64,000 nt of DNA, from positions 621,579,348 to 621,643,347 of the forward strand of contig CM057342.1 of assembly GCA_030015575.1 (NCBI GenBank). Reading direction: 5' to 3'. This document shows, in pieces, positions 33,584 to 46,046 of this stretch (within the stretch, counting starts at the first letter, position 1; each line of letters opens with the position of its first letter). The notes beneath the pieces were generated by a model. That model saw only the letters and a program-made list of their open reading frames with translations. It ran no database searches and had not been told where the DNA came from. Position numbers and translations under genes: made by a program. The stretch is from Agapanthus africanus (taxonomy: Eukaryota; Streptophyta; Magnoliopsida; Asparagales; Amaryllidaceae).

Positions 33584-34539
33584 GTTAGACTGTATAACAT
33601 ATAAATTGTAGGTTATGATGACTATATTGAGAAATCTAAGAACGGGATGGTTACTGACAAAGGAGAAAATCTTTGTATGTGCTTTGTGTGTGCGTTTGTC
33701 ATTGAAAAGAATAAATTATTGATAATCAAAGTTAGATTTGAGGATACCCATGTATGAGTTGTATTCTATATATGTGTGTTTCAATTTATGATTTCGCTTA
33801 AGTGTAGGGTTGTTAGTGTGTATGTGTGTTTGTTGTGTATTCGTGTTGTATGTGTGTGTTTCGCTGTCGGGGGTAAGGCTTCTATCCCATTAAGAATGTA
33901 TAGAGCAGACACCCATTCGCTTGTGCTTTCAACCGTTTCGAGTAAATTTCGGCAGCACCTCCCCGCTGTTCTCCGAGTACACTGTAATATAATAGATAAT
34001 CATTTCAAAGCTGTGAAACAACGTTGAAATGAACATCTAATCTATCTTTTTATACGGAGAACCAGCAGAAAAGTACCGACGCAATAACTCGAAACGGATG
34101 AAAACACAAGTGAATGCAGGTGTTTGCTTTATATATTCCTAACTTGTCCACACTGGACAAATCTATCGGTTATCATACGATTGAATCTTCTCGTCACATA
34201 GACTATACGACGGTTGTTAGTACCGAACTATACCATCCGATATTTAACAACCTTCATATAGTTCTATGTCACGACGAACATCGAACGTATGTTAACCGAT
34301 AGACGGGGGCTAAGTCGCGCTTTGATTTTCATATATGAGTATCGATGAGAATATGAAAGTTTCATATTATCATCGAGTATCATATATTGGTTTTAACTTG
34401 AACATTTAACTTGAATAGGTTTTACGTTTACGTTTCGTTATTAAGTGTTCGAAGTTTTTAGTTTAGGGTAAATTTTTCATGCGTTTACGGTAAAGTTGTA
34501 CGTTTACGTTATCATCGAATATCCTACTTAATGAACTAG
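33584..34539 (-). other. CACTA-2 5' non-coding region
   Basis: It aligns with 19400-20340 of CACTA-1. No conserved ORF; probably leader or intron of the TNP2 gene. Confidence 0.55.
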
Positions 34540-34818
34540 TGCACCCTAAACCCTAACCCTAAATAACCCAAATTAACCAAATTAACCACAATTAACCATA
34601 ATCGTTACTCTAACACAAATTATCCATAATTAACCTAATTTACCTAAATTAACCTAATTAACCCTAATCAACCCAAACTTAACCCAATTTACCCAAATTA
34701 ACCTAATTAACCCTAATCAACACCCTAACACTTTCAAATTATCACTAATTAACCCAAATTAACCCTAGCCACTAATTAACCCAAATTAACCCTAGCCTCT
34801 AACCCTAAACCTGAACTA

Positions 34819-34851
<33 letters not shown>

Positions 34852-35000
34852 CCATACACTGAACCCTAACCCTAACCCTAACCCTAACCATAGCCTAAGT
34901 CTTACCCTAACCCTAACTGAACCTAACCCTAACCCTAACTGAACCTAACCCTAACCCTAACCCTACCCTAAATTGAACCCTAACCCTAACCGAACCCTGA
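34540..35000 (-). repeat. Telomere-like CCCTAA array inside CACTA-2
   Basis: ACCCTAACCCTAACC blocks with degenerate AATTAACCCAAATTAACC units, the inverted counterpart of 18905-19400. A GC-rich, TCG-rich stretch follows at 35100-35290, as in CACTA-1. Confidence 0.88.
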
Positions 35001-35531
35001 ATCCTAACCCTAGACCAAGTAGCAACCCAATAATCAATAAAAAAAGAAATAAAAGCATAATTAAAAGTAAAAATATGAAATTTACTAACCTGTAGCTAGG
35101 CCGGGGATGGAGGAGACCGGAGATCGTCGACAACGCAATCGGCGACGAGTCGCGGGCGGTGGCGACGAGGAAGTCAACGGTGATGTCGGCGACGAGGCGC
35201 GTGCGGGAGGGCGGTGGAGACGAGGGGCGGGCAGTGGCGACGAGAGGTGCACGCGGGAGAGTGAGAGCGAGGAATTTTTGGGAACGAGGACTTTTCTGTG
35301 CTTTATTTTTTTATTAATAACCCATGTATATGCCCCTACGGATTTAACCGTAGGTCCTTCTTTTGCGGCTCCGTAGGGCCAAATAACAAATTACGTTTTA
35401 ATATTTTTAAATTAATTCGTATGGCACCGTAGGGGCAACCATGTGGACCTACGGAGTAATCCGTAGGGGCAACCTTTTACTGCCCCAACGGATACCTTTA
35501 TCCGTATGGGCAACCCCTTATTGTTGTAGTG

Positions 35532-36473
35532 TAAATGCCAGATCAGTGAGCAAGAGAAGGACATACTTAGGCTTGGATATACATTTTTTTGCAATAGTTC
35601 AACTCTTTTTCACTTCCTTTTTTTTGTTTTAGCTCTTGTACATAGCTAGTTCACTTGAGTTCTTAGCCTTCTCTTGATCTTGCAACCTCTTCATTGAGTT
35701 TACAAGTTTAAGTTTTGGTTATTGAACTCAAGGTTTGTATCATCACTTGAAATTAATAAAACTTTCATTTTGCACTTCAGTTCTTAATATTCATTTTCTA
35801 TCTCTTTTACTTACTTGCAATTTATTTCTTGCCATTTACAATGTTGTGTTATTCCTCTTTATTATTTCATTTGCTCTTTCTTTTTGTTGTTTTGATGGTT
35901 TGTGAATAATTGTGTTGTTAGGAAAAGAAAGTGATATTGTAAGTTAGGAATTCCATTTGCTCATTTCCTTTGCCCGATATTTACCAATTGAACAGTGCCC
36001 AAACCTTACGCAAGCGCTTCGTTAGGCACCCCACCCAACCAAGGTATCGGTGATCCCTAACCGTGACTGGTTGCGTTCGGTTTGGCCGGATGCGAAAGTC
36101 AAAAGACAAGAACGGACGGACAAGGGTTAATAACCCGGATTTCACAAATACCGTGCTTAAGCACCCTAATCCACGTTGTTGCCGATTACTCTAGCTTCAA
36201 TAGTCAAGCACGGCACAAAGGATTGAGTACGGACTTCCCTAACTTACAATAACCTACCTATATTCCTAACAAACTTATACTTTGCATATACAACACTTAG
36301 GTTAGAAACGAACCGTTCCGAACCTTGCATTAACTCATTATAATAAGAACATAAAATGCACTGTCTCCCTGCGGAAGACCCGTACTCATCGCGGATAGCT
36401 GCACGTGACGCCGTCTTGATTGCGGTTAACTTTAAATTCTTTGAAAAACGACACGCGAAATCTGTAACAATCA
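35532..36473 (+). repeat. Right part of the gypsy-like solo LTR
   Basis: Non-coding. It has an AATAAAACTTTC polyadenylation-like stretch (about 35755) and a CCCTGCGG to GATTGCGGTT terminal block (about 36368-36425). It ends AACAATCA at 36473. Confidence 0.65.
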
Positions 36474-36478
36474 TATGT

Positions 36479-37431
36479 CCGTGGCACTAGCTGTATGTAA
36501 TGGCTACCCAGGTATTGAGCGAAAGGAAGGACGATGAGCAAACTCACCCATACCCCTACCGAGCCTGTCTATGACAATCTCCGTACAGCCCGGTTTCTTC
36601 GTCTGAGATAATCGCATACCGGGTCTAGGGGTAGATAACGTCAGACCCCTACTAACCCGATAAGTCATGCCGGTCTAAAGCTCATCACCCACTGAAAAAC
36701 TACTAATATCACATCAGTAAATCTCATCCACCTTGACTAAGAATTTCCGGTGATGGCTGACCCAACACAGCTCGACATCGACTCCCAAAACCAGGAGAGA
36801 CGAATCCCTGACGATTGTTCACTGCCTCCATGTGGCTCGGGACTGTACCCAACTAAAATCTGTTTGCACGACTGTTCTGAGCCATCGTAGGTTAGTAATC
36901 TAAGTACAGTGGGAAATCACACGAGACAAATGAAAATCTCAGGTCAAAGGACTAACCTGTACTCATGCCATAAAAGAACTTCTATCTGACGATAGGTATA
37001 ATATCATCTAGAAGTTCTCGGTGAGTCTGTCCGGTGTAGTCATCTCCAGTAAGCACCTGTATACTATCTCAGGTGACTCAACACTAATGGCTTATGAGAT
37101 CGGCCACCGCCTCTCGTTAGAGTCTCGAAAAGTATACACTTGTTTACACCGGATTATCGATGCCCAGTCTCGATATTCTCTCGACTAGGGATATTTAAGA
37201 ATATGCTTATGGACCACCCAGTTCCCACGTATAGGATCGCTATCATAATGCTAGTAGTCAAGCAATAATCCTATGAGCTTTATCAAAACATATACACATA
37301 ATGATAAAGACAAACCAGATAGTATACTATCATCTCGAGTAAGACTATTCTACCCGTATAGGTCCTCGTTCAATTATCATAATCGCCTACTTACAATTAC
37401 AATAATTGTTTTGAGGGCACTATATCCAACA
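36479..37431 (-). repeat. Angela-3 3' LTR, proximal piece
   Basis: It aligns with 54060-55001 and ends in TATATCCAACA, the complement of an LTR start TGTTGGATATA. The complement of a polypurine tract follows immediately. Confidence 0.88.
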
Positions 37432-37909
37432 ATCTCCCACTTGCACTAAAGGCTAATTATTGCGGTATCGCATACTCACAGGTCATGTGCTACCGAATAC
37501 CCTACTTCTATAGTAGTCATTTTTTCAAAACTCGTTTTGAGAAACTTACGTGTTCGAGAAATAGCCTTAGTGAGTGGATCCACTCCAATATTTCTATCTT
37601 TATCTCTCTATATCTCAACTTCGCAGAGAATGACTATCTCCTGAAATGAGCAATACCTGTCTTAGAACTTGTCTGAATATCTGATGGGACCTTGTTCATA
37701 ACATGAACACTAAATCCAACAAGTTTCTTAGACTGTATCTCATTGCAGATGTAATCAGCACCCAGCGCTATGACCACCTCAGTATGCTTCTTAGAAACCT
37801 ATCCAATATACCGCAATTCAAAAGAGGGAAAATTATTAACTCTGACAACCACTATGTTTTTCAGGTCATCTTGGAAACCTGAAATCATAACCGCCTTCTT
37901 CGGGAGGCT
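37432..37909 (-). pseudogene. pol: Angela-3 POL remnant, RNase H end, with polypurine tract
   Basis: ATCTCCCACTTGCACT (37432-37447) is the complement of the polypurine tract. On the minus strand, VDPLTKAIS at about 37585-37555 is the typical copia RNase H end (ADPLTKA). The rest is broken by stops. It continues at 48157 after the Angela-2 insertion. Confidence 0.75.
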
Positions 37910-37914
37910 ACCGT

Positions 37915-40022
37915 TGTTAGTTGTATGTATGCCCTAGAGGCCAGTATTGTACAGATGATGTATATTATATTAGATGCTTGGACATATATAGAGATGACTT
38001 TCTTGCTCGATATGATAGTATGCTATCTGGTTGCTCTTTATCTTAACATGTATACTAGTCTCTTTAAACTGTCTTATAGTTACATGTTGGTAAAGCCCTT
38101 AAGATGTGTACTTGACTACCTGGACTATGATGCAGATCATACTAGTGGGGACATGGTAGTCCATAAGTACATCCTTCAAGGTCCCTAGTCGTAGGTGTAT
38201 CGAGACGGGGCATCGATATACCAGTGTAGACTAGCGTATACGCTTCTCGACCCATGAGATGGGCGATGGATGATCCCATATCCATTGGTGTTTGACATCA
38301 GAGATGGTATACGGGTGCTCAGTGGAGACTGGGTACACTGGACGGACTCGCCGAGAACTCCCAGATGGTATTATACCTCACGTCAGATGGCAGTTCTCTG
38401 GTGACACTTATGCAGATTAGTCTGTAGACCCGAGATCGTCATAGAGTCTTGTGTGATTCCCACTGTGCTTTGATCTCCACCTTACCACGTCCATGAGGGC
38501 GTGCAAAACGGTGGTTTTTGGGTACAGTCCCGAGTCACATGGAGGCAATGAGCGATAGGAGGGGTTTCGTCTCTTCCGGTATTGGGGGTTGATGTTGCGC
38601 TGTGCTCGATTGGCCGTAACAGGGAAGTCCCTGGCCAGGGCTGATTCAGCGATTTGCTGGTAAGTGTTACCAGTAGTTTCTCGACCCGTTATGAGCCTCA
38701 CATCGGCACGACTTATCGGTTATTGGGGTCTGACGTTTACCACCCCTAGACTTGATATGCGACATATCAGACGAGGAGACCGGACTGCACGGTAGTGTCG
38801 CCGATTGGCTCGACGGGAGTTGTAGCAGGTTCGCTTGTTCTCTTTTGATCGCTCAATACCCGGGTGGCCGTTACGTTTAGCTGACCGCTTGCGGCTTGGG
38901 GGTGCTTGATATGATCATCACCCACTGCCGGAGTATTGACGAGTCTCAGAGTCCCACAATGGAGTTTCCTAGTCCAGGCGAAACGTTGTGGTGCGCGTAT
39001 GCGATATGCGCATGGACCCGATTAAAATGCGCGTATAGGATACCGTATATTGATCGAGCGGCTTGCTTTTGGTAGGGGTCGTATGTGATATGGTCGGATT
39101 GATAAATCAAGTGTTGATTTATCATTTAACCATTAGATTCTCACTAGAAATCCTTTCTTGTTTCTATGGATGTATGGATGCATGTATGCATTCCTTTTTG
39201 ATTCATGCACATATGAATGTACATATACATATACATACATACATACATACATCCATCATGGTTGCTTATACATTGAGAATGGTGGCAATATAAGAATCAC
39301 ACCATGGTTATTATGTGGATTTTTATTGCTTTTGAATTAAAACAAAAAGGAAAAGAAAAAGGGTTAAATGATAGAAAGTTTCTACACTCTTCTTTACCTT
39401 ACCATGCTCACCCATCTTTTAACCCTTGGTTTATTTTCCTTTTGTGCTTTTAACTCCATTACAATAATATCTATATAATTAACCATGGTTTGAAATAAGA
39501 GATGGAAAATATATATACTTATATTTTTCATTTTTTTGAGAGAGTTTTTTCTTCTCTTCTTCTAAAAAGCCACCATCTTCATCAACCTTGATCATTTGCT
39601 CTCTATATTTTTGTAGTGAGAAATATACTCATCAAGTTAGGATTTTGAAGTGAGAAAGAGAACCACAACACCATTCTACACAAGTCTAGCCCACTTGTTT
39701 GGAGTGTTAGCTTCTTTTCGTTCTCTTGATCGGGTAAAATTGCAAGCTTGGACAAAGCGGACTCCGGGTGGATCAACGGTGACCTCGAGGAGTTCAAGCG
39801 GAGCTTTTTCAAACCCCAAGTAGCCGAGGAGTCTAGCGTAGGGAGATACAAAGGTTGTACTCTCTAAACCCCATCTATTCTTTTATATGTTGATGTGAAA
39901 ATTTTAGAAACCCTAATTTTCTAGGCACGATCCGATGTTTGTTAACTTAGCACCCTAAAGACTCTACCTTTGGTACATGTGATGCTTCCAAACCCTTCAT
40001 AAGGTGCTAAGCTAACCCAACA
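37915..40022 (+). repeat. Angela-2 5' LTR
   Basis: Starts TGTTAGTTGTATG and ends CTAACCCAACA. It contains the palindrome GATAAATCAAGTGTTGATTT (about 39101) also seen in Angela-1, and inverted TGTATGCAT/ATACATACAT repeats near 39168-39255. Confidence 0.95.
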
Positions 40023-40023
40023 T

Positions 40024-40036
40024 TGGTATCAGATCC
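40024..40036 (+). promoter_or_regulatory. Primer-binding site of Angela-2, one mismatch
   Basis: TGGTATCAGATCC, one base after the LTR. Compared with Angela-1 the consensus G at the eleventh base is T. Confidence 0.9.
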
Positions 40037-40224
40037 GACCTAGAACATTAGGCGATGCTTTAGCGAAGTGAAAACCCCGATCGAACCGAAATACGATTTT
40101 ACGGGACACTCTCTGGAAATTTTTTAAAATCTGACATTTTCCAGAATTAAAAATATGTAAAAAATTCAGCAGGTAAATATAAGTATTACGGTATAAAAAT
40201 TATTCGATGAACAGTCATTCCTGC

Positions 40225-40268
40225 CGCGGAAACGCGGCCTAAGCTTGCTTAGGCCGCGCTTCCGCGGC
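40225..40268. repeat. GC-rich hairpin in the Angela-2 leader
   Basis: Two 21-base arms (40225-40245 and 40248-40268) pair at 20 of 21 positions around a two-base loop. Each arm contains CCGCGG and CGCGGCC and ends at TAAGC. Confidence 0.88.
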
Positions 40269-42755
40269 CGTACACATCAATCACTGAATAAATTTTATAC
40301 AGTAATGCTGGAATCTGCTTGTATATTTTTTAGGGTATTTTTAATTTGAATTTAGTGCTGAAAATTCTGGAGATAGTTTTGGACTCGACAGTTCGATCGA
40401 AATTTTGATTTCGTGACTTTTCCGGGTAAATTAGAAAGTATTGAAGTGTTTGAACGAGTATCATTTGCTCACTTTTCACGGGGTTTAAATCCTTCGGAGG
40501 TTCGTGCAAGTTTTGTGGTGGTCCCTCTAGAAGACAACAAACCTTAATTCGATTATGTGACCGTCTTGAACTGCCCTTTAAACCTTAGGGTTTGGGGCAG
40601 TACGGCGTGCCACATGTGAGGCGTTGGCTTGACCCTTCTACGGCTGGACCGCTACTACTGTGTCACACTCCAAGTTTTTGAACTTCGCTCAAGTGTTGAG
40701 CTTTAGGGAATCTTGGGTATTTGATCGTTCGTTCGAAAACTTTAATACTGTCTAATTATCTGGAATGTGATGCAATGTGTGGAATTCATATTATAAGACA
40801 TAAAATACGAGGTATATGATATTTCGCATTTATGATGTCTAAGGAGAATGTGGATTCCAGATATTGCAGTTTTACACTTTCTATTCTGTGACCGTAAGTG
40901 TAGTATGTAGTGGTATTGCCAATTGTCGTTGCTATACGTCGACAACAATCGGTATATGCATACTTACTTACGTTGATGATATGTGATATTATGTGTTGCT
41001 GAGATATGATGTGCAGGATTGTCGCGATTGAATAGCCGGGTTTTTTTTTATGTGAGATGAGAGTTTTATATTTTCATTCATGTAAATTCAAATGTAATGT
41101 AATATTCTTTTATTTGGGGCACTTCCGGGTTGAGGTTGATGCCACCAGTGTTGTATATTATTTACTTTTCCGCATTAGGATGGACCCAAGGAGGGGAGCA
41201 CGAGTGACCGGGTTCTGGGGTTCAGTGGGAGGCCATCTCGAGGAGTCGAGACCGGGTCTCCTAAACTCCAGAATTGGTAGGGTCACTTGCCGCTCTCGTA
41301 GGGGTCCAGGGTGTGGGCTTGGCTATTCATCGCGGCTGTGGAATCTGTATTTTCTATTGCTGGCTAAATACTGAATACGGACGTCCTAGTATATCCCACA
41401 TTATATCTATGTTTCTGCTGCGATATCTGTGATGTGATCATTTGATATGTTCTGATGGATACAGTATATAGTATATATGATATATTATATAGACGTTACT
41501 TATGTTTTGCACCCGCACTAGCCCTGCCCTGCTCTGTCGTTAGTTACCTAACCTAACGGTGCACGAGGGGACATCGAGGCGAATACGGATGGCATAAGTG
41601 TACGTCGTATTTATCTGTGATGTTTAGGTGACTTAAATGATGGGACTTCATTAATGTGATTAATGAAAGAAAAGAAACCTAAAAGATGTTGTAGAATCAA
41701 ATTTTAAATAAAAAGGGTAGCTACAGTTTTGTTTTGCATAGCGGTATATATGATATACCCTGCACCTTATTCGATGAGGAAAGAGCCGAGATCCCTTCAC
41801 CGGGAGTGACCTCTTTAGCGAAACTGGCAGATGCTACAACACTCGGTTTGACTTTTGACGAATTTTAGAGTTTTGCTTTGCACAGTGATATATATGATAT
41901 ATCCCGCACCTCATTCGACGAGGAAAGGGCCGACGATCCCTTCACCGGGAGTGACCCCTTTAGCAAAACTATAAAGGCCTCAAAATCACTCCATTTCAAA
42001 ATTTACTAGATTCTGCAACGATATCAAGTTCATTACGCTCATGGTTTTTCTGAAAAACCTGCATAGCCCTCCGTCATTTCAGATAGATATTATTTAGTAT
42101 TTGTGCTATGTTTGTTGACTTAGTCAAGGCGTAGTGTACGGTAGCTAAATAATGTTTTATCTGTTACAACATGAGATGTGATTGGATTAGGGCATTCGCA
42201 CGGCCTTGTTGACTCAGTCAAGGGTCGTACGGGTGGGTTTAATTCAATCGAGAAATGTACGGGTTGAACTTGACTTGCGATTTATGGTTTGTTGACTTAG
42301 TCAAGGTCATAGATCGTTAGGGGCAAAAGCATTATCGGGAATTTCAAGTGTTGAAATTTACAATGAGATTGCAAACCTTCTATGAGATAGTTGGATCCCG
42401 ATACCTACTGCGAGTAATTGTTACTCCTGGGAGAGTTTTACATAGGACAATTAGCCGATCAAGTAGGTGTCTAGAAAGGTGTCAACGGGGTTACGCCTCT
42501 GGGAAAACGAGGTTTACTTTAATTAGGTCCGTGCGAAAGCACGGGGAACCTCCCTCAAAGTACCGACACTGGCCTGGCTAAAAGATCGACGAAGTTGTAA
42601 GGTGTAATTAATCCCGGCTAGTCTTTCCTTTTATGGTTTGAAGGAAGATTTGATAAAAACCAGTGGGAGCCATCCTGATTAGATAAGATAATAACCAATC
42701 TGATCTTGCAAGAGCATACGCTAAAGTGTTTTTCTTCTCTCTCTCTCTCCAGGTA

Positions 42756-42991
42756 GCGACCTTGTCATGCCCTAATCAAGATAATAATATGGATGTATTG
42801 ACCGAACCCGCATGTTATACTGTACAGGGGAACGTTGGACCCGTTCTATCTTATAAGTGTTATAAGACTGAACAGGAAACAGGAGAATATCTGGATTCTC
42901 ACGCCGCCCAAACGGAGAACATGCATGATGATGCACCTTCTTCGGGTGTGTTTGTTATTAAGAACTTTTTTCAGTTCACCCTACGTCCTAG
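42756..42991 (+). pseudogene. gag: Angela-2 GAG remnant (C-terminus only)
   Basis: Angela-1 encodes 294 GAG residues, but only the last 50 or so are recognisable here. CYKTEQETGEYLDSH stands where Angela-1 has CHKTGHWKRNCTEYL, and DAPSSGVFVIKNFF matches DASASGAFVTENCF. The zinc-knuckle cysteines and histidine are lost, and the capsid-forming N-terminal part is absent: the leader tract runs directly into this remnant. The surviving frame is also shifted relative to pol. Confidence 0.75.
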
Positions 42992-45900
42992 GTATTAGAT
43001 ACTGGATCAGGATCCCACATATGTAAGCAGTTACATGGGCTACGGAGAGGTAGAGAACTGGGAAAAGGTGATCATTCCGTTCAAGTAGGGAATGGGGCAA
43101 ATGTTGCAGCCAAAGCAGTTGGCAAATATCACTTGGTATTACCAAGTGGTGATGTACTAGTCCTGAATGAGTGCTATTATATACCGAACATGATGTGCAA
43201 CATTATATCGGTTTCTTTATTAAGTAAAGAAGGATGTAATTTTGTAGTAAAGGATAATGTTATGAACATATTCCTAGATCAAAAGTTGATTGCATCAGGC
43301 TCGTTACATAATGGCATATTCATTCTCAATCAAAATACAGTCCTCAATATACAAAACACACACAAGAGGAAAAGCTCAGAAATGAACGAATCCTTCTTGT
43401 GGCACTGTAGACTTGGCCATATCAATGAGACACGACTAGCTAAGTTACATAAGAATGGATATTTGAATTCATTCGAATTATCATCTTATGACACTTGCCA
43501 TTCATGTCTCAAAGGAAAAATGACCAAAACTCCGTTTAGTGGACACGGAGAAAGAGTTACTGAACTCTTAGGACTGGTGCATAGTGATGTATGCGGTCCT
43601 ATGTCTACACACGCCAGAAACGGTTCTTCCTACTTCATTACATTCACTAACGATCTCTCTAGATACGGGCATGTGTTCCTGTTGAAACACAAGTCTGAAG
43701 CTTTTGAGAAATTCAAAGAATATAAGCACGAAGTAGAGAACCAAATGGGCAAAAGTATTAAGATTCTTCGATCAGATCGAGGAGGTGAATACTTAAGCAT
43801 TGAATTCCTGGATTATCTAAAAGAGAATGGGATTCTCTCTTAGCTTACTCCTCCTTATACACCACAGCACAACGTTGTATCGGAATGAAGGAATCGCACC
43901 CTATTAGATATGGTGCGCTCAATGATGAGCAATGCTGAGTTACCTATTTCCTTTTGGGGGTATGCGCTTGAGACAGCCATATACCTATTGAATCTGGTTC
44001 CGTCTAAATCTGTACCTACCACACCATATGAGATATGGAGTGGGAAGAGACCATATTTTAAACGAATTAAGATATGGGGTTGTCCGGCCTATGTCAAAAA
44101 GCAAAATCCGGACAAACTCGAGGCACGATCAGTTCTTTGCAAGTTTGTGGGATATCCAAAGAATTCTCAAGGATATTTTTTCTACCAAGCCGAGGAACAA
44201 AGAGTGTTTGTTGCTCAACATGCCACCTTTTTGGAAAGGGAATTTCTTGCAAAAGAAATTAGTGGCAAAGAGGTAGAGCTGGAAGAGATTCCAGCACCAC
44301 AAACTACAACTAATGATTTAGTAGAACCAGAGGATTCAGTAGTGCCCGACGAACCCCAGCCTCTCCGCCGATCTAGTAGGGTTTCTCATCCACCTGGAGA
44401 TACTACGGTTTTCTCATTGACGGTGGAAGCGAAGATTGCATCATGGAGGATGATGACCTAACTAGTTTCGAGCAGGCCATCATGAGTAGAGACTCAGTGA
44501 AATGGCTGGATGCAATGCGGTCCGAGATGGAATCCATGTACACCAACAAAGTATGGACTTTGGAAGTTGCTCCTGAAGGGGTAAAACCTATTGGGAGCAA
44601 GTGGATCTTCAAGAAAAAACTTGGTGTAGATGGGAAAGTGGAGACTTTCAAAGCTAGACTTGTTGCAAAGGGTTTTCGTCAAAGACCAGGTGTGGACTAT
44701 GACGAAACCTTTTCTCCAGTGGCTATGCTTAAATCCATCCGGATTATACTTGCCATCGCTGCATATCATGACTACGAAATCTGGCAAATGGATTTTAAGA
44801 CCGCCTTTCTAAACGGTGATTTAGAAGAGTGCGTGTACATGACTCAGCCAGAGGGCTTCGTAGACAGTGGGAGCAGCGGGAAGGTGTGCAAGCTGCTTAA
44901 ATCCATTTATGGATTAAAGCAAGCATCGCGGAGTTGGAACATCTGCTTTGACGTCGTTATCAAAGAGTTTGATTTCGTCAAAAACGTAGATGAACCTTGT
45001 ATCTACAAAAAGGTGGCAGAGAGTAAGGTTGTCTTCCTCGTATTGTACGTGGACGACATACTCTTGATAGGAAATGATATTCCTATGCTGCAATCGGTCA
45101 AGCTCTTCTTATCACAAAGATTCTCTATGAAAGATCTTGGTGATGCCTCCTGCATATTGGGAATCAGGATCTATAGAGATAGATCCAAACGGATATTGGG
45201 ATTGTCCCAATCCAGGTACATTGACACCATACTAAAGAGGTTTAGTATGGAAGAATCCAAGCGTGGGAACTTGCCCACGATCTCTGGAGTCACTCTCTCC
45301 AAAGAGATGTCTTCCAAGACTGATTTAGAGAGAGCTCGCATGCAAGGGATACCCTATGCTTCGGCTGTAGGCTCTATCATGTACGTGATGCTATGTACCA
45401 GACCCGATGAAGCATACTCACTAAGTGTAGTGAGTAGGTATCAAGCTGATACTGGAGAGAGTCACTGGACAGCTGTGAAGAGCATTCTCAAGTACTTGCG
45501 AAGGACTAAAGAGATGCTCTTGGTGTATGGTAACGGAGAACTCCAAGTAGAGTCCTTTACCGATTCGAGCTTCCAGAGTGATAAGGACGACTCTAAGTCG
45601 CAGTCGGGATTTGTCTTTACCCTTTACGGAGGGGCGGTTAGCTGGAAGAGTTCCAAGCAGGAAACCGCGGTAGACTTGACGATGGAGGCTGAATACATCG
45701 CTGCCAACGATGCTACTAAAGAGGCTGTCTGGATCAAGAAGTTCATTACTGAACTTGGAGTGGTTCCATCCATTGAGCATCCAATACCTTTGTATTGCGA
45801 TAACAATGGAGCGGTGGCTTTGGCCAAGGAACCCAGGTCCCATCAGCGATCCAGGCATATTCTGAGGCGGTATCACCTGATCCGGGAGATAGTTGATCGC

Positions 45901-46032
45901 CGGGAGATCGAGGTCAGGAGGGTTGACACGAAGAACAACACGGCGGATCCACTCACGAAGGCCATTCCCCAGATACAGTTTGAGAGACTCTTCGGGATGC
46001 TCGGTATGCGATACTACAGCAGCTGGCCCTAG
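42992..46032 (+). pseudogene. pol: Angela-2 POL: protease to RNase H, three breaks
   Basis: The frame opens after TAG (42989-42991), as in Angela-1, with protease LDTGSGSHIC. The integrase zinc finger (WHCRLGHINETRL, CHSCLKG) and core (HSDVCGP, RSDRGGEY) follow. TAG at 43841-43843 replaces a glutamine codon of Angela-1, and TGA at 43886-43888 falls in the GVSERRN motif holding the catalytic glutamate. A one-base deletion near 44395 shifts the frame. From 44443 to 46032 the RT (VLYVDDILLIGND) and RNase H are open. The three breaks make integrase non-functional as read, yet the rest is well preserved, which fits recent inactivation. Confidence 0.92.
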
Positions 46033-46035
46033 TGC

Positions 46036-46045
46036 AAGTGGGAGA
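46036..46045 (+). promoter_or_regulatory. Polypurine tract of Angela-2
   Basis: AAGTGGGAGA immediately before the 3' LTR (46047), identical to that of Angela-1. Confidence 0.88.
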
Positions 46046-46046
46046 T

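Larger units (their letters stand above)
27767..35531 (-). mobile_element. CACTA-2 (En/Spm-type DNA transposon)
   Basis: 7,765 bases. The termini are CACTACTACAAAAAGGG and, inverted, CACTACAACAATAAGGGG. The target duplication TAA lies at 27764-27766 and 35532-35534. The family is that of CACTA-1 but the orientation is opposite. It retains a decayed TNP2 gene (33583-30174) and the first part of the accessory gene (29901-28320), but lacks the last exons of the latter. Confidence 0.94.
27142..36473 (+). mobile_element. Gypsy-like solo LTR inserted in the Angela-3 LTR, split by CACTA-2
   Basis: The termini are TGTTCATCACAG and CTGTAACAATCA, flanked by TATGT at 27137-27141 and 36474-36478. Without CACTA-2 it is about 1.56 kb and non-coding. 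Its right end (GCCGTCTTGATTGCGGTTAA, then an AATCA end) resembles the end of the Athila LTR at about 59670-59762, and TCCCTGCGG plus AATAAAACTTTC-type text fits Tat/Athila LTRs. Hence a solo LTR of that group, on the plus strand. The class is inferred. Confidence 0.65.
40023..42755 (+). other. Angela-2 untranslated leader
   Basis: Homologous to the Angela-1 leader. It has a GC hairpin (40225-40268), a duplicated block (41710-41830 and 41870-41990, sharing GATCCCTTCACCGGGAGTGA) and three TTGACTTAGTCAA-type motifs (42111-42129, 42206-42221, 42288-42306). It ends in a CT-rich tract with CAG (about 42740-42755), resembling a splice acceptor. Confidence 0.8.

Noticed and set aside
34540-35000. True telomere or interstitial telomere from chromosome fusion
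   Set aside because: The same array lies at the same internal position of two CACTA copies, so it moved with the transposon.
45421-45876. Long antisense ORF opposite Angela-2 RNase H
   Set aside because: A shadow of the pol reading frame; no domain of its own.
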